Assembly: GCF_964058955.1 (NCBI RefSeq)
Contig: NZ_OZ060370.1
Coordinates: 1-64,000, forward strand
Reading direction: 5' to 3'
DNA length: 64,000 nt
Origin: Buchnera aphidicola (Phyllaphis fagi)
GTDB lineage: Bacteria > Pseudomonadota > Gammaproteobacteria > Enterobacterales > Enterobacteriaceae
Shown: positions 58,695 through 64,000 of the stretch, in pieces
How positions within the stretch are numbered: the stretch's first letter is position 1
How the letters are laid out: the number at the start of each line of letters is the position of its first letter
The notes under the pieces: generated by a model
The model's input: the letters and a program-made list of their open reading frames with translations, nothing else
What the model was told of the DNA's origin: nothing
Database searches by the model: none
Position numbers and translations under genes: made by a program

Positions 58695-59231
58695 TTAAGT
58701 TTTATTTTTTAAAGCATTTTTTATCGAAAACATAATTTCTTTTTTAGCGGATTCTATATTTTCTAGTCCAATAATTTTTATCCATTTTTCATTTTCTAAA
58801 TCTTTATAATGTTCAAAAAAATGAATAATTTTTTTTTTTGTAATATTAGATAAATCATGAATATCTACTATATCATTATAATCTTTACAAATATCTTCAT
58901 GTGGTACAGCAATAATCTTAGAATCTTCCCCTGATTCATCAATCATTTTTAATATTCCAATTGGTCTACATTTAATAACACATTTTGGTTGTAAAGAATA
59001 TGTAATGGGTATTAAAACATCTAATGGATCGCCATCATTAGATAATGTATGGTTAATATATCCATAGTTACATGGGTAAACCATAGAAGTAGGTATAAAC
59101 CGATCTACATATAATACTTCTGATTTTTTTTTAATTTCGTATTTTATTGAATGTGAATTAAGAGGTATTTCAATAATTACATAAATATCGTTTGGGATAT
59201 TATTTCCAGATGGAACATATTTTAAATTCAT
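58695..59231 (-). CDS. ppa: Inorganic pyrophosphatase
   Basis: Ppa hydrolyses pyrophosphate and pulls biosynthetic reactions forward. The 178-residue protein (E. coli 176) has the metal-binding signature DGDPLDVLI near residue 65 and the GYINHTLSNDGD block. An A11 run in the codons of ITKKKIIHFF is in frame. It lies 80 bases upstream of rpmB on the same strand. Confidence 0.97.
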   Translation of the reverse strand: MNLKYVPSGNNIPNDIYVIIEIPLNSHSIKYEIKKKSEVLYVDRFIPTSMVYPCNYGYINHTLSNDGDPLDVLIPITYSLQPKCVIKCRPIGILKMIDESGEDSKIIAVPHEDICKDYNDIVDIHDLSNITKKKIIHFFEHYKDLENEKWIKIIGLENIESAKKEIMFSIKNALKNKT

Positions 59232-59914
59232 ATTATTTTCTATAATCTTACTAATTATATGAACAGATATATTAAATTCATTAAATATTTTAATGATATT
59301 TACTTATCCTATTATAAAGGTATAATATCATTAAATAACAAAAAATACTATCAATAAATATTTAAGACATAAGATATATAAATATGATTTAAAATAATTT
59401 TGAAATGTATCATTTTTAAGTAGTAGTGTTTTTACATCTAAAATTTATTGTACATAATATATATAATTAAATGTTTTATAATTTATATATGGAAAAGTTG
59501 AATCTATAATAATTATATAATAACAGTATGATATATATGATTATTTCATAAACTAAAAGTATTTTTTATAAAGTGTAATAAATATTATATATTCTATTTT
59601 AAATTGTTATAAAATAAATTTTAATGTAATGATTTTAAACAATATTAGTAATAGTTTATTACTTTACTTAATATTTAAATATTTTATAGAATAGTTTGTT
59701 TGATTTTCAATAGTTAGATAAAATAAAATGAAAATATTAAATTTAAATATTTTTTATTTTAGATATTTTAGATATTTTAGATATTTATAGATATACATAT
59801 AATTAATTTTCTAGATTTAAAAATATAATGTTATAATTTATTAAAAATATAAATAGATTATAAATAATTATTCAATTTACAATATTTTATCTATAAAAAT
59901 TTAATCAATACATT
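59232..59914. other. Spacer between ppa and rnpB
   Basis: No gene is visible in 683 bases. It contains the ppa promoter region, a short tandem repeat near 59761 and the 3' flank of rnpB. I saw no remnant of a known protein. A terminator for rnpB is not obvious. Confidence 0.6.
59761..59795. repeat. Short tandem repeat, unit AGATATTTT
   Basis: Two perfect copies and two decayed copies of a nine-base unit AGATATTTT run from 59761 to about 59795. A simple repeat in a noncoding gap, likely made by replication slippage. Confidence 0.6.
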
Positions 59915-60293
59915 TTACATAAAGTTGATCGATAAGCCGGGTTCTGTATAAAACAGTCATTTATCTAGACCAAAAAATTACTTTATGGTTCAAGCGGTTT
60001 ACCCAGATTTTATAATACGAGCCGTATTTTTATCCTATTCAACCTTACTCCAGGCGGAGTTTGCAATGCCATATTTATTACTAAGATATGCGGTGTGCTC
60101 TTAACACTCCTTTTCACCCTTACTTTTTTATTTTATTTATTATCAAAATAAATAATATATTTAAAGCGGTATTTTTTCTGTTGCACTGGTCGTAAGTATT
60201 TATACTTCCCAGAAATTATCTGGCGCCTTGCTCTATGGAGCCCGGACTTTCCTCTGTTTAATTTTATTAATCAGCGACTGTTTGATCAACTTT
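59915..60293 (-). ncRNA. rnpB: RNase P RNA
   Basis: The catalytic RNA of RNase P, which cuts the 5' leader from precursor tRNAs. It is recognised by the 5' end AAAGTTGATCAAACAGTCGC, the universally conserved GAGGAAAGTCCGGGC (P4 and flanks, around 60240), and the 3' region CCGGCTTATCGATCAACTTT, which pairs with the 5' end. The length of about 379 bases is like E. coli M1 RNA (377). Exact ends are estimates. The protein partner rnpA is at 13325. Confidence 0.93.
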
Positions 60294-60316
60294 ATTTATT
60301 AATAATAATATATTTT

Positions 60317-61173
60317 TTATTTTTTGTCATTCTTAATTTTATTAATAACATATTTATACAAGTTATTTTTATTTATTTTATGTATGGATGCAGTTAATTG
60401 TACTGATTGTTTCATTGGTAATTTAGTAGTTAATATTGATAATGTATTTAATACATGTGAAGAAAATGGATGAATATTTTTTTTTGTGTAACCTTGTAGT
60501 ATGATTATTATTTCTCCTTTTTGTCTTAATTTATTTTTTTTTAACCACAATAATATATCTGTAGATTTACCATATTTAATTGTTTCCCATTTTTTTGTTA
60601 TTTCTTTGATAAGAGTAATATTTTTATTAATTCCTAAAATTTTAACAATATCTTTGATACTTTGTAAAATACGATGACATGATTCATATAATATTGTAGT
60701 TCTAGTTTCTGTTTTTAATGTTTTTAGAAAATTTATTTTTATTGTTTTTTTTTTAGGTAAAAAACCTTCATAACAAAATTGATTACTTGGTAATCCTGAT
60801 ACACTTAATGCTGTAATAGCTGAACATGCTCCTGGAAGTGGTATAATTCGAATATTTTTTTTATGACATTGTTTAACTAATTGGTATCCAGGATCATTAA
60901 TAATTGGTGTTCCCGCATTTGATACTAAAGCAATGTTTTTTTTTTTAATATAATAATAATTTTTTTAGTTTTTTCTTTTTCATTGTATTTACAAAATGAT
61001 ATCATAGAAGTATGAATGTTAAATGTTTTTAATAAAAATTTTGTATTTCTAGTATCTTCTGAAGCTATTAAATCTACATATTTTAAAGTATTAATTGCTC
61101 TAATAGTAATATCTTCTAAATTACCAATTGGAGTGGGAACGATATAAAGTGTTCCTGTATATTTATTTTTCAT
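60317..61173 (-). pseudogene. rsmI: 16S rRNA 2'-O-methyltransferase RsmI, split by a frame error in an A11 run
   Basis: RsmI methylates the ribose of C1402 in 16S rRNA. The first 82 codons (MKNKYTGTLYIVPTPIGNLE onward) match the N-terminus, then the frame breaks in an A11 run at 60936-60946. Adding one A gives an open frame of 285 residues (E. coli 286) with no other stop: it continues KNIALVSNAGTPIINDPGY, then PGACSAITALS, FCYEGFLPKKK, ILYESCHRI and WETI, ending NLYKYVINKIK. Every family block is conserved, which argues against a long-dead gene. I label it a pseudogene only because the frame as written is broken; rescue by slippage, or a run-length error, is likely. Confidence 0.85.
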
Positions 61174-61766
61174 TGTATTATTTAATGATGTTATGTTAGT
61201 ATTTAATAATATACATGTATATTATTAAGATATATTTTATTTTTAGATATTGTAATTATAATTTAAATAAAATATTGAATTTTATCTATTTGAACTATAT
61301 GATACTAAATTGTAATATATTATATTAATAAAATAATTAATTATTTTTTATATTTAGTATCGTAAAAATTTTTAGTAAGTATGAACTGCTCATTGATAAA
61401 TGATATTTCTATTTTTTATATTGATATATTATTAAAAATATTTATTTTAATTTGATAATATGTTATAACTGTAAATATAGTATGATTTATAATGAAGTTT
61501 ATAATTTTATTACAAAGATATAAGACATCATTTTGTATATTTATATTATTATCTATAATATTTATTTTTAGTTATTATTAATTAAATATATTTTATAATT
61601 TTTAAGATGCGTATGATATTGTTAAATGTTTATAGGTATAGAATATTTATAGTTATGTAAATATTTTATATTTTATTAATTTTATATACGGTGTTAAAAA
61701 GATTTTAGTTGATATATTATGAATATTCATTAATATATTAAAAAAGATTATTATATAGGATAAAAA
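61174..61766. other. Spacer between rsmI and tal
   Basis: No gene is visible in 593 bases between the divergent rsmI and tal. The stretch must hold both promoters. Nothing stands out beyond A/T-rich sequence. Confidence 0.6.
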
Positions 61767-62717
61767 ATGAATCAATTATCACAATTAAAACAATTTACAA
61801 CAGTTGTTGCAGATAGCGGGAATATTAATATGATTCGTAAATATAAACCGAAAAATGCAACAACAAATCCATCTTTAATTTTACAAATCATTGATTTACC
61901 AGATTATAAAAAATTAATTATTGATTCTATTATATATGCAAAAAAAAAGGGAGGTTCTAGAAAAGAAAAAATTATTAATGCTAGTGATAAAGTATTAGTA
62001 AATATTGGTAAAGAAATTTTAAATTATATTCCCGGAACAGTTTCTAGTGAAATTGATGCTAGGTTATCGTTTAATCAGGATCTTTGTATTCAAAAAGCGC
62101 ATAAAATTATTAATATGTATGAAGCAGAAGGTATTGATCGTTCAAAAGTATTAATTAAATTAGCTTCTACTTGGGAATGTGTTCAAGCAGCAAAAGAATT
62201 AAAAAAAAATAATATTAATTGTAATTTAACTTTATTATTTTCTCTTGCTCAAGCTAAAATATGTGCAGAATCTGAAGTATTTTTAATTTCTCCTTTTGTT
62301 GGTAGAATTTATGATTGGTATTATGAACGTCAATATTTTAAAAAATGTAATGTTAATGATGATCCTGGGGTGTTATCACTAAAAAAAATATATTCATATT
62401 ATAAACAATATAATTATCAAACTATTATTATGGGTGCTAGCTTTCGTAATGTGCAACAAATTTTAGCTTTATCAGGTTGTGATTATTTAACTATTTCTCC
62501 TATATTTTTAGAAGAGTTACAAAATTCAACTGAAATAGTAAATAGAAATTTATTTCCAACAGAATGTATTTTAGAAAAACCTATTCCTTTAAGTGAATCC
62601 GATTTTAGATTACAGCATAATCAAGATTTAATGGCTGTAGAAAAATTATCACATGGAATTAATCAGTTTAGTCAAGATCAAGAAAAATTAGAAAAGATAT
62701 TAGATTCTATGATATAA
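61767..62717 (+). CDS. tal: Transaldolase
   Basis: Transaldolase moves a dihydroxyacetone unit between sugar phosphates in the non-oxidative pentose phosphate path. The protein is 316 residues (E. coli TalB 317). The Schiff-base lysine is Lys131 in [10 protein letters not shown], and [13 protein letters not shown] and [11 protein letters not shown] are intact. ATAGGA precedes the start. It is followed 41 bases later by tkt, with which it works. Confidence 0.97.
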   Translation: MNQLSQLKQFTTVVADSGNINMIRKYKPKNATTNPSLILQIIDLPDYKKLIIDSIIYAKKKGGSRKEKIINASDKVLVNIGKEILNYIPGTVSSEIDARLSFNQDLCIQKAHKIINMYEAEGIDRSKVLIKLASTWECVQAAKELKKNNINCNLTLLFSLAQAKICAESEVFLISPFVGRIYDWYYERQYFKKCNVNDDPGVLSLKKIYSYYKQYNYQTIIMGASFRNVQQILALSGCDYLTISPIFLEELQNSTEIVNRNLFPTECILEKPIPLSESDFRLQHNQDLMAVEKLSHGINQFSQDQEKLEKILDSMI

Positions 62718-62758
62718 AAACATTTACTTATTTTTTTTATTATTAAAGGAGTTTTAAT

Positions 62759-64000
62759 ATGTGTTCACGTAAAAAATTAGCCAATGCTGTACGAATGTTA
62801 AGTATAGATGCTATACAAAGAGCAAAATCTGGACATCCAGGGGCGCCAATGGGTATGGCAGATATAATTGAAGTATTATGGAGAAGTTTTTTAAAACATA
62901 ATCCTTGTAATCCTTATTGGGATAATCGTGATCGATTTATTTTATCTAATGGGCATGCATCAATGTTATTATATAGTGTATTACATTTAACAGGTTATGA
63001 TATATCTATAGATGATATAAAAGATTTTAGACAATTATATTCTAAAACTCCTGGTCATCCAGAAGTTGAATGTACTCCTGGGGTTGAAATTACAACTGGT
63101 CCATTAGGTCAAGGACTAGCTTCAGCGGTTGGAATGGCTATTGCTGAACGGGTACTTTCAGCTTATTTTAATCGTTTAAATTATGATATTGTAGATCATT
63201 ATACTTGGGTATTTGTAGGTGATGGATGTTTAATGGAAGGAATTTCACATGAAGTATGTTCATTAGCTGGTTCTTTACAATTAGGAAAATTAATTGTATT
63301 TTATGATAATAATGGTATTTCTATTGATGGTAATGTATGTAATTGGTATAATGATAATACTGCTCAACGATTTTTAGCATATAATTGGCATGTAGTTGAT
63401 TCAATAGATGGTCATGATGCAAATGATATTTTTAAAGCTATTCAACTTGCTCAAAAAGTTTCTGATAAACCATCTATAATTATTTGTAATACAATTATTG
63501 GTTTTGGATCACCTAATAAATCAGGTACATCTGATGTTCATGGTTCTCCTTTAGGGGAAGAAGAAATTAATTTATCTCGAGAAGCATTACATTGGAAATA
63601 TCCACCTTTTTATATTCCTGATAATATTTATAAAAAATGGGATGCTCGAGATATGGGGAAAAAATTAGAAAAAGAATGGAATACATTATTTTCTAAATAT
63701 CAAATAGATCATCCTGATTTATCAAGAGAATACATAAGACGTATGTCTGGTATATTACCGATTAATTGGTCTACTCAAATAAATAAGTTAATTGAAAAAA
63801 GTAAAAATAGTAATTTTAATATAGCTACACGTCAATCATCTCAACATGTATTAGAATTTTTAGGGACATTATTACCAGAATTATTAGGTGGATCAGCAGA
63901 TTTAGCACCTAGTAATTTAACGAAATGGTCAGGTTCTTGTTCTATTAAAGATAATAAATCTGGAAATTATATTCATTATGGGGTTCGTGAATTTGGAATG
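62759..64000 (+). CDS. tkt: Transketolase, 5' part (runs off the window)
   Basis: Transketolase transfers two-carbon units using thiamine diphosphate, completing the pentose phosphate interconversions with tal. The first 414 codons are present, with no stop, and the frame continues past the window edge. Visible features are [13 protein letters not shown] at the N-terminus, [14 protein letters not shown], and the cofactor motif [13 protein letters not shown] followed by [10 protein letters not shown]. The last residues GVREFGM belong to the start of the pyrimidine-binding domain. AAAGGAG lies seven bases upstream of the ATG. I cannot tell tktA from tktB type. Confidence 0.96.
   Translation, partial: MCSRKKLANAVRMLSIDAIQRAKSGHPGAPMGMADIIEVLWRSFLKHNPCNPYWDNRDRFILSNGHASMLLYSVLHLTGYDISIDDIKDFRQLYSKTPGHPEVECTPGVEITTGPLGQGLASAVGMAIAERVLSAYFNRLNYDIVDHYTWVFVGDGCLMEGISHEVCSLAGSLQLGKLIVFYDNNGISIDGNVCNWYNDNTAQRFLAYNWHVVDSIDGHDANDIFKAIQLAQKVSDKPSIIICNTIIGFGSPNKSGTSDVHGSPLGEEEINLSREALHWKYPPFYIPDNIYKKWDARDMGKKLEKEWNTLFSKYQIDHPDLSREYIRRMSGILPINWSTQINKLIEKSKNSNFNIATRQSSQHVLEFLGTLLPELLGGSADLAPSNLTKWSGSCSIKDNKSGNYIHYGVREFGM

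Noticed and set aside
59757-59795. Tandem nine-base repeat as a possible functional array
   Set aside because: Too short, decayed and A/T-only; simple replication slippage explains it.

Overview
The window is a stretch of the chromosome of an insect endosymbiont of the Enterobacterales, almost certainly Buchnera aphidicola from an aphid. The evidence is the extreme A+T richness (spacers are nearly pure A/T), the Lys/Asn/Ile-rich proteins that still align end to end with their E. coli counterparts, the E. coli-like gene order with many genes deleted, the near absence of regulators, and the absence of phage, insertion sequences or CRISPR. Retained Met, Arg and purine genes fit a nutritional symbiont. 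The standard code (TGA as stop, TGG for Trp) fits all genes.

Layout. 1-9060: mnmG, then the complete atpBEFHAGDC operon, closed by a GC-stem hairpin facing gyrB. 9067-16956: gyrB and dnaN leftward, an empty gap where dnaA normally lies, then rpmH-rnpA-yidC-mnmE rightward and tRNA-Phe. 17082-19297: groES-groEL with a recognisable sigma-32 promoter and a terminator. 19336-28475: efp, dnaC, rsmD, a 1.16-kb empty gap at the ftsY position, rpoH, the divergent pair metR/metE, and purH. 28644-41669: yqhA, then the leftward block thrU-tyrU-glyT-thrT-secE-nusG-rplKAJL-rpoBC (tufB missing). 41996-46427: metF-argB-argG-argH (no argC or argE here). 46672-50805: the macromolecular-synthesis operon rpsU-dnaG-rpoD. 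50955-58025: tsaD, ribB, ptsH-ptsI-crr, tRNA-Val, tRNA-Lys, gltX. 58079-64000: tRNA-Ala, rpmB-rpmG, ppa, rnpB, rsmI, tal and the 5' part of tkt.

How it works together. The window holds core energy production (ATP synthase), transcription (rpoB, rpoC, rpoD, rpoH, nusG), replication parts (dnaN, dnaG, dnaC, gyrB), chaperonin, sugar-uptake phosphorelay (HPr, EI, EIIA-Glc), non-oxidative pentose phosphate enzymes, the last step of methionine synthesis with its activator MetR, and the citrulline-to-arginine steps.

Most notable. (i) secE and rsmI are each interrupted by a frame error inside an A11 run, both restored by one extra A; this is the pattern expected if RNA polymerase slippage rescues genes at poly(A) tracts. 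(ii) dnaA is absent from its locus while the helicase loader dnaC is kept. (iii) ftsY is absent from its locus. (iv) argB has lost conserved substrate-site residues and its usual neighbours argC and argE are gone from this position. (v) metR is intact beside metE. (vi) Several strong inverted repeats stand out in near-pure A/T spacers. I found no wholly new system; the poly(A) interruptions and the pattern of gene loss are the best leads.
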